Shown here: positions 11,746 to 22,710 of the stretch, piece after piece
Layout of the letters: each line of letters starts with the position of its first letter
Numbering within the stretch: position 1 is the first letter of the stretch
Assembly: GCF_018873765.1 (NCBI RefSeq)
Contig: NC_057920.1
Location: 14,397,307-14,461,306, forward strand
Origin: Telopea speciosissima
Taxonomy: Eukaryota > Streptophyta > Magnoliopsida > Proteales > Proteaceae
DNA: 64,000 nucleotides
Reading direction: 5' to 3'
Position numbers and translations under genes: made by a program
The notes under the pieces: generated by a model
Seen by the model: only the letters and a program-made list of their open reading frames with translations
Told to the model about the DNA's origin: nothing
Database searches by the model: none

Positions 11746-12696
11746 AGAGATGAGGACTGGAACCCTCGACCCCCACCGGAACCACCACCGTCTTCTCCTG
11801 CAACACCTTTTCAATGCGAATTCTGCTTTGAACCCAGCGAGAAAGATGGGGGCCACCATGGAGCTCTTTTCCTGTCCTTGTTTATTCGAAGAACTCTTCC
11901 AACGGAGAGCCTTGCCAATGATTTTGAAGAGGAAATGAATAAGCCATATGAGGTGGATAACCAAACTCCAGCCGAAGAGATGGGTGTACAGCTGAAGACA
12001 CCGCAAACACAGGCGTTGGCTAGAGAAAGGAGAGAGTGGGATCCTGGCGACCGAGACCTCAAGAACCGGCAACGTCGACCAACACCGGAGCCGCCACCTC
12101 ATTCGAGCTTCTACAGGAGCAGGAATACTGGTTCCTTTGCTGCGAGAATTTTGTTTTGTAGCTCAACAAGTCCACAGCAACTTGGATTCGGGAAACCAAA
12201 CCGCTGCAACTTGGAGCAACGAAGCCTTGGAATTCCTTCAAATTGGCACAGCTGTACAGCCAAAAAAAAACACAGCAACCGGAGAAAAGTAAGTGAGAAA
12301 TGTAAGAGAGAGGAAAGTAATAGGGAATATAAAAAAAAATTTAAATAAAACAAAAAAATAAAAAAAAAGAAAGAAGAAGGAACGTGTGGCCGTATTGCCC
12401 TTGCCACGTGTTTGTTATTGCTGGTGTTTTAAACCAGCCTTGCATCAGTTTTATAAGCCGATGGCAGAGGACTGAGTTGGGTCTGGACTCATGCATGCTC
12501 ATAGATTGGTTGAAGATGGCGCGATTTTTTTGGTGTCGATCCAGCTTTGTTTGGGCGGCTCTTCTTGGCTATGGGTTGTTTGGTCTTAGGGAAGCATGTT
12601 TGTGGTGCACCAGTTCTATGCAGCTGAACCTTGAGGACAAGGTTCTTGTGAAGCGGATGGCAATGATAAGATCATAGGCTTTAGGATATTCCCTTA

Positions 12697-12921
12697 GTTG
12701 TTAAGGGTAAATGGGTAATTAGAATTCAAAGATAGATGGGTAAATTTAGGTAGGGCTTTATATAATGTAAAGGGATCGATTGTTAAAGGGCATGAATGAA
12801 TATATGAAATCTCTTTCCTGTCTATCTTCTTCCCCTGTTTCTAAGAGGCTGCCCCCTTGAAGTGGCACTATTCCCTTCCGTTACAACCATTTTCATAGCC
12901 AGTCAATACTTGTTCGTATCA
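12697..12921 (+). repeat. Right LTR
   Basis: Direct repeat of the left LTR with about 225 bp retained; it ends in TATCA directly before GCGCA. A degraded purine-rich stretch (GAAGCGGATGG, 12650-12660) lies upstream and may be the polypurine tract. Confidence 0.8.
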
Positions 12922-13057
12922 GCGCAGCTGTGCCTAGACACATGGGGCGGGATGGCTGCGTCAATTCGATCATTTAGGGGGAACGACCAGTCATTTCGCC
13001 CACCCTATATATCTGGGCGCATGCTGCGCCCTCAATGCAAAGAACATTTTCCTTTTT
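12922..13057 (+). repeat. Dispersed repeat copy A (right part; left part 9717-9746)
   Basis: GCGCAGCTGTGCCTAGACAC, then CAGTCATTTCGCCCACC and CTGGGCGC occur in order. The left remainder, TTCTCTATTTGGGAGCGCAC, lies at 9719-9738, beyond the LTR element. Together they make one copy of the repeat family also seen near 15.9, 48.5, 48.8, 49.0, 55.0 and 55.8 kb. Confidence 0.6.
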
Positions 13058-13910
13058 AATGAAAATACATATCAATAAAATATGTATAATACGAATAATG
13101 CATATAGTCATGGAATTCAATTCATTCAAACTATAAAAGGTTACATCAATTTTTTACGTCGGAAACTCATTCAAGGTGGAAAGGAAAATCATGAGACCCA
13201 ATCCATATAAATCTTCCACTAGAAAAAAATAATGGGATTATAATCATCTTTAGTCAAACTATAAGCTATCAAGCATCAAGAGAAATAACTCACTCTTAGA
13301 TATTAGAATAATAACTTATCACAATGATAGGTGAATTTGCACAAAATGCAATACTCACACTTTAATACTAACGATGATAAATATGGGGAAAACTATCACC
13401 TTTCCTTCTCCCCTAGAGGCCTAGACAAGAAAAGCACCAACACGCTACAACCACATACGAGAAACTCAAGAGAGTACCTTATACCATAGTTTCTGACTTG
13501 ACTCGTCTTTGAGAAAAACCTGAGGACTCAGTCTTGTCAAACCCAGTTAAGGCGAGTCACGTTTTTTCTTATTTTTACTGCAATAAGTATGTATAAATTA
13601 GTAAAAAATCAGAAAAATACAAAAATATAGGAAAAACAAAAAATAAATCAAGGAAACACATATCATTGCATTTAGAGTTTATACCATTGAACAAGAGAAG
13701 AGAGACGAGGAGTTAGTTGAGGGTTTCTTACTATTTTAGAATAGAGATTTGCTGTTTTACTCAACTCAGTTACTAAGTGATTGGCTTTACGATTTTTTTA
13801 GGAACAACTAATCTCGCCAAGTCTGTTATAACTCAGGTAAAAATACTGAGTCTTATTTGACTCGGACAATTTATGGCCGAATCTCATCATTTTTTTACTT
13901 TGACCTAGTC
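13058..13910. other. AT-rich intergenic sequence with GACTCG-rich repeat
   Basis: No coding signal. Several GACTCG/CGAGTC words (13495-13560, 13815-13880) resemble those right of 14838. This suggests that the TIR element at 13914-14834 landed inside an older repeat. Confidence 0.5.
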
Positions 13911-13913
13911 TAC

Positions 13914-14834
13914 GGGCCTGCATGATAACACTTCTGTTTCTCTATTTCTCTATTTTTTTTTATCCTGGGAACCCAAAAAAGAAAAAGATAAATCCGTTTG
14001 TTAACACTAGTTCATTTTTTTGTTCCTGGGAATGAACCGAGAAAAAAAAGTTACTAAGAAATAGAAAAAAAAGAAACTCCAATTTGAAGCTTCACTATCC
14101 TAGGAAATAAAAGAAAGAAATAAGGGGGGAGTTGCTCTTTAATGAGCACATGCTTAATTTGATGGGTAAAGTAGTAATTTCATGTTTAAAATAAAACACC
14201 ACCACCACTACCATTGACGCTGCCACCACTTCCACCCTCCACCATTGCCAACACCACCGCCACTACTACCTCCACCTCCGCCACCGCACCTCTGCTACCA
14301 CCACCACTGCCATCTCTACCACCTCCACCATTGCCATCTCTACCACCTCCGCCACTGCCACCACCTCCACCACTACTGCCTCCTTGACCACCACCACCTC
14401 CACCTCCACCACTACCTCCACCCTCCACCTCCACCCACCTCCACCACCTCTACCACCACCCACCACCTCCACCTCCACCCCCCCGCCACCACCTCCACCA
14501 CTACCTCCACCACTGCCACCACCTTCACCACCACTGCCACAACCATCACCTTGGCCACCGCCTCCACCACCACCTCCACCAACACCGCCATCACATCAAC
14601 CTCCATCAAAATTTTGAGTATTTATTGGCATTTTTAAAATTTTATAGAAATTCTAGAAACAAAAATGATTGTGCATAACAAACGTGTTTCTGTTCTTTTC
14701 TGACCAAGAAATAGAAATTATTATGCATTACCAAACATATTTTTTTGCCCAATATGGCCCAATAACAGAAGTACAAAAAGGCATTTATGGATTAGAATCA
14801 TATCCTCGAAACAAAAGTGTTATCATGCAGGCCC
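13914..14834. mobile_element. Non-autonomous TIR element, PIF/Harbinger-like, 921 bp
   Basis: The left end GGGCCTGCATGATAACACTT is repeated in inverse orientation at the right end, with about 27 bases matching and one or two mismatches. TAC occurs directly outside both ends (13911-13913 and 14835-14837) and may be a 3-bp target duplication. No transposase is readable. The subterminal TTCTGTTTCT resembles the start of the 5.3 kb element at 21066, so the two may be related. The interior holds a CCA/CCT-rich block. Confidence 0.65.
14185..14620. repeat. CCA/CCT-rich imperfect trinucleotide block
   Basis: About 435 bases made almost wholly of CCA, CCT, CAC and related triplets. All six frames are open for long distances, giving poly-Pro, His/Thr-rich or Gly/Val-rich translations. 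These come from composition and are not genes. Confidence 0.9.
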
Positions 14835-14837
14835 TAC

Positions 14838-17800
14838 ACGATTCTTGACCAAGTTTTCCAAAATTTTGACTCGACTCGGGTGACTCGCCTAGTCGAAACC
14901 CAGTTTTGCTAAGTAAGCCCTTAAACAAAATGGTCATATGAAATGGTTTTTTTTTGTGACAAAAATATGTTTTCATCATAATTGACTACCTATCGTGATG
15001 GTAAGAGAGTGAGCAGTTGTCCATAACCATAAATATTATTTGAGCTTTTTATGATGGTATTTAATTTCTGTCATATATAATTAATTTATTTGCGATGACT
15101 TTTTATGTCTACCTTTAACTTCTGTCCTGAGTGAATTGATATACTTAGCACACAGGAAAACATTTTCCCTTTGTATCGAGCCTATAGTGGCAATGTTTAA
15201 TTTCTATCGTAAATGATTTCTTTATTCAATTATATATGATGTTTTTTTATTTCCATCTTACATAATTGAAATCTTTACAATGTTTATATTTCCATTTTTG
15301 AGAACCATCATCGTCAGAATCGACTCGATTAGACCGAATCGAGGGTATGAGTCTTAATGATAAAGAGTTGCCACCTAAATTGGGGTCTAGGACCTATAAA
15401 TAATTAAAAAACTAATAACTCCACTTTGAACTGGTTCAACTCAGAGGTTGAGTTCGTGTCAAATTGTGGTTTGATGAAGGTATTAGGCACCTTGGTCTAC
15501 CCAAGTAAACCAGACTACAACCCTAGGTATAGTAAACAAGTATAGATAAAAAATATCAATATAAAATTAAAGGGAGAGCGAAGAAGGATATACCTCTACC
15601 TAGCTGTGTTGCATGATTAGTATACATAATGTAAAGGAAAATATGCAAAACCCTAGGAACTAGACAATATAACAATCATCAACAACGGTTACTATCCTGT
15701 TGGGAATTATGAAAATGATATTACTCATGTGAACATGGCAATAAAATGAACTAAACATGAAAGTTAAACTTAACATCTATGTTGAAGGATATCTAACATG
15801 ACAAACAAAGAAATAACATGAAAAAATGAGGGAGAGTTTTCTATCTGAGAGTGTGGCTCCTGCACTAGTGCGGGGACCAATGAGAGCGCACGTGAAAACA
15901 TCAACATGGGTGTGATTTCTATTTTCATGGGGGTAGGAGGATCATTTCGAGGGGGACTGAGTCTGGGCACAAGAGCTACACTCTCAACAATCATTTCCCC
16001 AACAAATAGATATAATACCTAAGGCTATATTTGGAAGTCAAGAAAAAATAAATAAAAAAGTTTGAATTTGAGGAGAGATAGAAACATAAATCAATCATTT
16101 CATCACCATGATTATTGTCTCATTATGTTTTTTCTTCTTTTTTTTTCTGAGCATCCAAACATAGCCTAAAGAAATTCATGGACATGCTAAAAAGATGAAA
16201 GTACCCTTAAGCATGAATTAGCCTAGGAAAATATCCTATATGGAAAGAAAACAAATAAAAGAATTTTAAGAGCCATTTTTTTATTATGGCAAAAAAACAA
16301 TTTTTTTTCTCATTTATGGCTTTAATGCGTTCAACGTTAATGAGCATGTGTTTTTATTGCAAAAAATCAGGTGTAAGGAGGTAATTTCAATTCGCTCTTA
16401 TAAATGGGAAAATTACATGATTAGCTATTTTTGGATTTTCATTTACAAAACTATCCACCTTAGATTTGAGTTAACAAAAATAGATAAAAACAAGTTAAGG
16501 TTTACAAAATTGAACAAAATAGTGTCTCTCCCTCACACACTTATTTTTTTAGACATTTTTACCCTATCATTGTCTTCTCGCCTAGGCATCCTCTGTTCCC
16601 TGCAACCCTACCCTTGTCCCAGCCACCGCCATTCTCTGCTACCCCAAGTAAAGGAGGAAAAAAAAAGAGATTTTCAGAAGGGAACTGCTGAGGAAGGAAG
16701 GAGAGTCACTGTTTTGCTTAGGTATGTAAAACTAAATTTGTTTTTGTCAACTCAATTCCCTGTTTGCGACCTAACACTTCCCGACGGAGTCGCAGGGCAA
16801 ACTGCACACTTCCATGTTTCCATCGGAGTTCACCTGCCACAACCAGCCCATCTTACTTTCCTCTTAACACATGCCTGGAAGTCAAGGAATGTAGCTTCAA
16901 GAGACTCATGGAGAATTTCAAAAGATCCTCCGAAACCTGATAAGTAATGGCCCTTGGTTTCTTCTTCTTCTTCTTCTTCTTTTGTAACACCTGTTGTAGT
17001 GTCAAAAAACATCAATCTATACCTATGTTTTAGAAATCACTGGGTCAACTTTGGTGATGACTCAGTTCACCAAGGAAGAGGGGCCTGAATGTCTGGTTGT
17101 TTCTTATATACCTGGTACACAGTGGCTATATTTGTTCATTTTGAGAGACAGAAATGATGCTTGGGTGAATCACATGCTGAAACATGGATACTAACAGGGC
17201 TCAGTTAACTTACAATGTCATGATTTCTGTGAGATGGGTCAGTTTGATTCTGAGAATGTTAGATGAGATGGAGAGGAGAAGGACGGAGCCAGATTTGATT
17301 TCTTTTAAAAGCATTCTATGAAGGTAATAGGTTTTCTGATGGAGAGAGATTTGGGTTAAAACGGAGAACACCAATTGCGCTCCTGATAATAGTTCTACTG
17401 TGATGTTAAGAGGGGCTTTTGTGGGAGGGGGAGGGGGAGAACGTTGGACGCGGTTGAGCTAGTTAGGTATCAGTGTACAACAGTGGGCAGCTATAGGGAC
17501 GGAAGGACTGCCTTCTGCTTCTTTGAATGAAGAGAGGGGTCTTGTGCTCTAGAAGTCAATGAACAAGCCAATAGTGGAAATGACTGTGAACTCAGATTTG
17601 ATTCCTGGATTAAGAAGTAAGTTCGATGTGCTACTCCATTCCTTTAGCTTAAACCTTGCTACCATTGCTTTATGACTGGACCCTCCCTGCAACGAATAAT
17701 TTTTTGGAAATTTTTGTAACAAATTCATTTGATGCACCTCTAGAGACTAGAGTATTGGGCTTGCTTTTATAACTCAAACTGGATGTTGCAGAACCTCAAT

Positions 17801-18024
17801 TGTCTCGGGGTAATCTCTGAAATTTTTTTCTTATATGCCATGGGTTCAGAATTAGGATGTGGACTCTTGTTTTAGAATGGACTAACCTTATATTGTAGAG
17901 TTTCTGTCTAATGCATTGATATGGGACCTTTTCTTCTCAATTCCCTTTTCTCCGTACTGAGAAAATTCAGGTCTTGATGTTGATTGAGAATTTTGACCTA
18001 TAAGACTTCAATTTTTCTGTCATT
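14838..18024. other. Long intergenic region, AT-rich
   Basis: Nothing is recognised as a gene. A 199-codon frame at 16348-16947 has no family motif and mixed composition; its last part (about 16680-16945) is the most protein-like. A CTT triplet run lies at 16963-16981. A dispersed repeat copy sits at 15853-15966. The stretch around 15320-15540 (GAGTTGCCACCTAAATTGGG) resembles retrotransposon flanks, but I cannot assign it. Confidence 0.5.
15853..15966 (+). repeat. Dispersed repeat copy B
   Basis: Contains CCAATGAGAGCGCACGTG, ACATCAACATGGGTGTGAT and TTTTCATGGGGGTAGGAGGA, then ATCATTTCGA, in the same order and spacing as copy G at 55738-55868. Confidence 0.65.
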
Positions 18025-18040
18025 ATGAAATTGCTCTGAT

Positions 18041-18189
18041 CAACAATAAGGGTTGCTCCATTATGACCAAGAGGTCACTGGTTTGAGTCTTTGGAAACAG
18101 CCTCTCCGTGAAGCGGGGGTAAGGCTGCGTACATTATGACCCTCCCCAGACCCTGCAGTGGCGGGAGCCTCGTGCACTGGGTATGCCCT
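18041..18189 (+). mobile_element. Au-like SINE with target-site duplication
   Basis: The body carries the hallmark blocks of the plant Au SINE: a tRNA-type B box (GGTTTGAGTCTTTGGAAACA), then GAAGCGGGGGTAAGGCTGCG, ATTATGACCCTCCCCAGACC and GGGAGCCTCGTGCACTGGGT. The 16-bp sequence ATGAAATTGCTCTGAT (18025-18040) recurs at 18190-18205 with one mismatch, marking both ends. The element is about 149 bp and appears full or nearly full length. It has no coding capacity and depends on LINE enzymes to move. Confidence 0.93.
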
Positions 18190-18205
18190 ATGAAATTGCA
18201 CTGAT

Positions 18206-20100
18206 ACCAAATTGGTGGAGGGCTGACAAGGAAGAGGGAAATCTGAGAAGAAATAGTTACAGGGGAAGGAGAAGGGATCTCATGCACAAACTCACACACA
18301 GTTGAGCACCAACAATTTCTGATATCACTATTCAATCTCTGTTCTATGCTGGTTACAATGCAAGCATTTAAAGAGAAAAAATCAAAGACTCCTATTCCAA
18401 CTATAAAACTGACATAACAACTTGCAGTTCAAACTCTTACGTATTCAACCTAATACAAATAAAAGACATCTAAATAACTAATATACTACTTCCAACCCTT
18501 AGTGGATCAAAAACCCAAGTTGGACCTGTTCCGTCTGAGCTTGGGTCTCCAAAGCCCACCATGCTGGTCCAACCGGTCAAGTGATACTGCATCACCCCTG
18601 TCTTGTGGTTCTGCATTCATGTGTCTAACTATTTTCTTCCTTAGATGTGCAATCCATTTTGGAGAAACTAGTATCACAAACCGTTTGTTGTTAGGTTATT
18701 CAGTATAGATTTTTGTGAATGCAATGTGTTCATTGGCTTTGGTGTTGGTTTTCATAAACTCCCTCAGATGAGAATATGTAATATGATTGAGTCCAGGTCA
18801 AATGCTAGCTTTCCATTGATCTAAAGTCATAGACATATTAATGAAATATACATCTTGTTTATGGCGTTTCTAATTGTATCAGGCATTAGCTTTCTGTTGA
18901 TCTGTTGTGAGAACTCATATTAACCAATTACTTGCAATTTTCTTCCACCTAGAGGTCATGTCTTCTGGCCGAAGCAGACAAACCAAGTAAAGAAAGTGGA
19001 AGATGAATCAATGGATACAAGAAAAAACATGGGGTTCAAAAATGACTGCTTAGAAGTTGTTCCATGGGTTCCAACTCAACTTCTGCAAACTCCGGAACAG
19101 CAAGGATGTCAGAAACAGCAGTTTCAGAACAAATGGAGGCTGAAGAAATAGACTCGGTGATGATGGAGATCGAAGATGACAATGTACAGGTCACCAGAGG
19201 TCAAGCAAAGGAAATAGGTGGGATTGAGGGGGGAGGTGAAACCTGGCAGCAACAGTATTGTCTCACTCCACAGCTCCCTCAGAACGCATCTACACCCATC
19301 ATGTGGTCTTGCTAACAGACTCGTCTCTAGTGAGCCTGTGATGCCTGGGGAGAGATTGGACGAGAAGAGTATTTTGGTGAGATGGGTTCCTCCCTTACTG
19401 GTGTCAAATAACTTTGGGAAGCTTTTTGTACAAGAAATGTAGGTAGTATGAATTCTGAATGCTTTCTGGAATTGACAACTCTTGAGATGTTCTCAGCTCT
19501 TTTGGATTTTAGTTTTGTAATAGTTATTATTTCCCTTAAATAAATCCCCACAATATGGATTCTGTATCCTCTAAAATCTAGATTGTCCATTTCTAATGTA
19601 GTGCTAACAATTGACTCTTTCGGCAACCGGCCGCGTCTTCCATTGACGAAGCAGCGGAAAGGAAAGCTGTTTGAACTGTGGCACTATAGTCGTGATAGTA
19701 CTATGTATTACAAAATATATAGGAAACGACCGGTTGGCCGATAACTTAGACCATTGCTGCGGGATGTGGATTGATGAGAAAGTACGGATCCCAATTGCTC
19801 TGTCACTGTAGGCCCCTGACTTCATTACTTGGATATGGGTTATCCATTTTGCTTTAGCCTATGAAAGGGTAAAAAAGAAAAATCTGTCATGGTTCCGTTG
19901 TGTGGTCACACTGAGTGCTAATGCTAATGCTAATGCTAGGACCCACCCAAATGCACTCACACTACATGGTATCCTCCCCCCCAAAAAAAAAAAAAAAAAT
20001 TTCTGTTTGCAAAATAAAATAATGAGCTTTGGCATAGTTTTATCTTATTTCCTGTTGCTATTTTGTTGTTGTTAACTATCCATTGATACATGTTGAATTG
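18206..20100. other. Intergenic region with unassigned exon-like stretch
   Basis: No gene is assigned. Around 18957-19315 there is an acidic, Met/Glu-rich open frame (19064-19315, EAEEIDSVMMEIEDDNVQVT and then QQQYCLTPQLPQNASTPIMW) that looks like protein sequence. An overlapping open frame (from about 18954) also begins after a CTAG acceptor-like site. I do not recognise the family; it may be a lost exon of a regulatory protein. The rest is AT-rich. Confidence 0.4.
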
Positions 20101-20103
20101 CAG

Positions 20104-20310
20104 GCAATATGGAGGAGAAGTTTGATGAATTACATAAAGCAAAAGTATGGGAATCCTCCAGTCATCATCGTTGAAAATGGTAATTATCCTCTGAACCCAG
20201 CATGTCGATAGTATGACACCATTGGATATTGCTTTCTAAATCTATTATTGATGTTAACAGGGATGGATGACTCCAATAACCATTCATCTCTGTCAAAGAA
20301 TGTTAGAAAT
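20104..20310 (+). pseudogene. GH1 beta-glucosidase gene fragment (two partial exons)
   Basis: At 20104-20178 the frame reads RRSLMNYIKQKYGNPPVIIVENG; after a GT...AG intron (about 82 bp) it continues MDDSNN. This is the conserved NYIK.KYGNPP..ITENGMDD block of family 1 beta-glucosidases, which carries the catalytic nucleophile Glu, and the intron interrupts the Gly codon as in plant BGLU genes. No other exon of the family is seen within several kb, and the text after SNNHSSLSK no longer matches. It is an isolated relic. Confidence 0.7.
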
Positions 20311-20360
20311 TTTATAACAAAGCTTAAGACCACTTGTGGAAGAAAATATGCCTCACTTGA

Positions 20361-21062
20361 GGTTGGTATAAGATGAGAGTTGTTTGCGTTTGTTTTAATA
20401 CTGAATCATAAAGAACAAGAGAGTGTGAGGATTGATTTTCTCTGTTCTTTGTCTAAATTAGTGGCCATATAGGTTGTTGTCTTGCTATGTCTGAATTAAG
20501 TGGTCTTATAAGTTTCTGTAATGTTTTAATACTGAATCATAAATTGCAATCTGTTTCTCTTAATCTTGAGGTTCTGTGTAATTATTTACTTCTAATTTTC
20601 ATGGTGAAGTGGAGGGCATATACAGTTTGGGGTAAAGTCGTAAAGAATATGAAGAAGAAAATAGGATTGATGCCTCATAAAAAATAGCATGCCATGAATA
20701 TGAAATATGGTTGGTATTTTATGAGGCATTATTCCTTTTTGCAGAGATGTCCCTTGACCTCATAAAATATAGCCTTTTACTATGAATTTGTCAGTCTCAC
20801 TGCTCTTTTTCTTTCGGTGTTTAGCTCTAAGTTTTATTTGTTGCTTTCAGGCAAAATTTTCTGCAGTATCAGATGATGTAGTAATGCAACTTAGAATATG
20901 AAAGTAAATATATCCAGGAGGAGGAAGGTCATAAGGTGCTTCATTAACTAACAAGTATTCTTGTTTTTTGGTCACTATCTTTCCCATTTTTATGTGGTTT
21001 CACTCTTTCTTCCTTGTATTTTCTTAATTTTTCTGTGATGTTTCTCATATTATATGGGAAAC
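20361..21062. other. AT-rich intergenic sequence
   Basis: No gene is recognised. A short open stretch after a CAG acceptor-like site at 20850 (AKFSAVSDDVVMQLRI, then stop) could be a terminal exon of a lost gene but has no recognisable family. Confidence 0.4.
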
Positions 21063-21293
21063 TTAGGCACCGTTTGACAACGTTTTGTTTCTGCTGTTTC
21101 TGTGCCAATAATGTTCCCAGCACACAATTGGCACAGAAAAACCGTTTGATAAATCCATTTTGTTTCAAGTGTTTTTGATAACAAAAATCAAATTTTTTAA
21201 CAATTTATGCCCAAAAAAACGTTTTTGACATAACAACTATTTGTTGCTATTACCACTTTGTGGTCCAAAATCTAAAAGTGTTACCTGTGTTTT

Positions 21294-21930
21294 AAAGAAA
21301 GAGAGCCATTGAAGAAAGGTCTCCTCTCTCAACTCTCGCTCGACCTTCCCTGAAAACTCTCTCAACTCTCAGCAAAACGCCATCACCACTGCCACCAGAC
21401 CACAAAGTCTCAGCAGAGTGGGAGAAGAAAGCTGCTTTAGTATCTTCCAAGACAGACCTTACCACTCTCTTATCCGACGAGCTTCTTCTCTGGGTATTCT
21501 CCAAGCTTCCTGATTCACAACGCAACCCTAATTCGCTCGTTTGCAAGCGATGGCTGAATCTCCAAGGCCGCCTGGTTCACTCTGTCAAGCTGCTCGACTG
21601 GGATTTCCTCATCTCAGGTCGGCTTCTTTTACGTTTCCCCAACCTCAACAATGTTGATCTCGTTGCCGTCTGTATTGACTCTCCCAGGAGTTCTTGAGTT
21701 TTGTTGACCCATAAATTCTTATCGGTTCACCTTGATTCTGATTTCTCGCCTTGTGAGTTTGTCCCTGAAAAGAATTTGTTGCCACCGGCTTCGATTGATG
21801 GAGGGCTACGAGTTATTGCACAGGGATGCCCTAATTTGCGGAAACTTGTTCTTAATGCTGCCACAGAGAATGGATTGTCGAGTGTTGTGGAGGAGGTCTG
21901 CAAGACCATACGAACAAATGGCGATTGAGG
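21294..21930 (+). pseudogene. Captured F-box/LRR gene fragment
   Basis: The + frame reads [19 protein letters not shown], then [20 protein letters not shown] and [17 protein letters not shown]: an F-box motif followed by the linker of the plant F-box/LRR family typified by At5g07670. A TGA at 21695-21697 breaks it. The same gene resumes with LLPPASIDGGLRVIAQGCPN and LRKLVLNAATENGLSSV, an LRR. The sequence is uninterrupted by introns where seen and ends after the first repeats. F-box proteins select targets for SCF ubiquitin ligases; this copy cannot. Confidence 0.85.
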
Positions 21931-22004
21931 TCTGCAAGACCATATGAACACGACTGAGATGGGAACAGACACTCCTCTCTGATTTCCCCTCTCTCAGTCA
22001 CAGT

Positions 22005-22710
22005 ATGTTCGATCCTAACAGCGTTGGAGAGATCATTAAGCGTCAAAACAATGCTTTCCTGTCTTTCCGTTTCTTTCAATGGGTCTCCTCTCAGCTTGGT
22101 TTCTCTCCTGACCCTCAATTCTGCTCTGTTCTCTTTGATACCCTCGTCGAAGCCAAAGTAGCAAAAGCTGCAAAATCATTTCTTCTAAGTTTCCCTGGAT
22201 TTCAACCCCAACCACCTTCTTTGGAATCCTTCATTCAATGTCTCTGCGATGATGGAGCAATCTATGATGCTCATGATGTGTTTTCGGGGCTCAAAAATTT
22301 TCAACTTTGTGCCTTCTCTATCAGTTTGGAATTCAGCTTTTTTGGGTTCTCTACGTATTGGGAGAACTGATCTGGTTTGGGATTTGTATGCTAAGATGAT
22401 GGAATCTGGCCTCGTGGGCGATGTTGACACTATTGGGTATCTAATCCGAGCCTTCTGTAAGGATAACAAGCTCTCCAAAGCTTAAGAGCTTCTTCGGCAA
22501 GTGAATGAAGCTGGGCATACCCCTGATAATATTGCTTTCACCAAATTGATTTCTGGATTTTGCAGAGATGGGAATTACGTTAAGGTCTCAGAGCTTCTCT
22601 ATTTAATGATAGCGAAGGATCGGCTTCCTGATATCTTCACTTATCAAGAAATCATTTACACCTTCGACCCAATTCATTACTATTGCAGTATTACATCTAA
22701 TGTGAAGTGT
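22005..22710 (+). pseudogene. Captured PPR gene fragment (P-class)
   Basis: The reading begins FDPNSVGEIIKRQNNAFLSF and passes a frameshift near 22300 into PSLSVWNSAFLGSLRIGRTD. After a TAA at 22483-22485 it continues EAGHTPDNIAFTKLISGFCR and IAKDRLPDIFTYQEII. Spacing of about 35 residues between GLVGDVDTIGYLIRAFC, HTPDNIAFTKLISGFC and RLPDIFTYQEII is that of P-class pentatricopeptide repeats, which bind organellar RNA. One frameshift and one stop make it inactive. It lies about 80 bp after the F-box remnant, in the same direction. Confidence 0.85.

Larger units (their letters stand above)
9742..12926 (+). mobile_element. Non-autonomous LTR retroelement carrying captured host gene fragments
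   Basis: Two direct repeats of about 230 bp (9747-9981 and 12697-12921) bound a 2.7 kb interior. The 5-bp sequence GCGCA flanks both ends (9742-9746 and 12922-12926) and fits a target-site duplication. It is convincing because the outer flanks join into one copy of a repeat seen elsewhere in the window. Just inside the left LTR is TTGGTGCTTTCATTGA, a primer-site-like block. Near the right LTR is TTGAGGACAAGGTTC (12631-12645), a block I recall from the 3' ends of plant Ty3/gypsy elements. No gag-pol is readable. Instead the interior holds a PPR gene piece and a receptor-kinase gene piece, so the element must depend on another for movement. Confidence 0.75.

Noticed and set aside
11811-12348. 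A kinase continuing from the captured LRR-kinase fragment
   Set aside because: After the glycine loop the frame turns Pro/Arg-rich and lacks VAIK, HRD and DFG motifs.
14186-14637. Long open frames giving poly-Pro, His/Thr-rich or Gly/Val-rich proteins on both strands
   Set aside because: They are by-products of the CCA/CCT repeat block; all frames are open and none has a motif.
16348-16947. 199-codon frame
   Set aside because: No recognisable domain, AT-rich first half and no supporting context, so it is not called as a gene.
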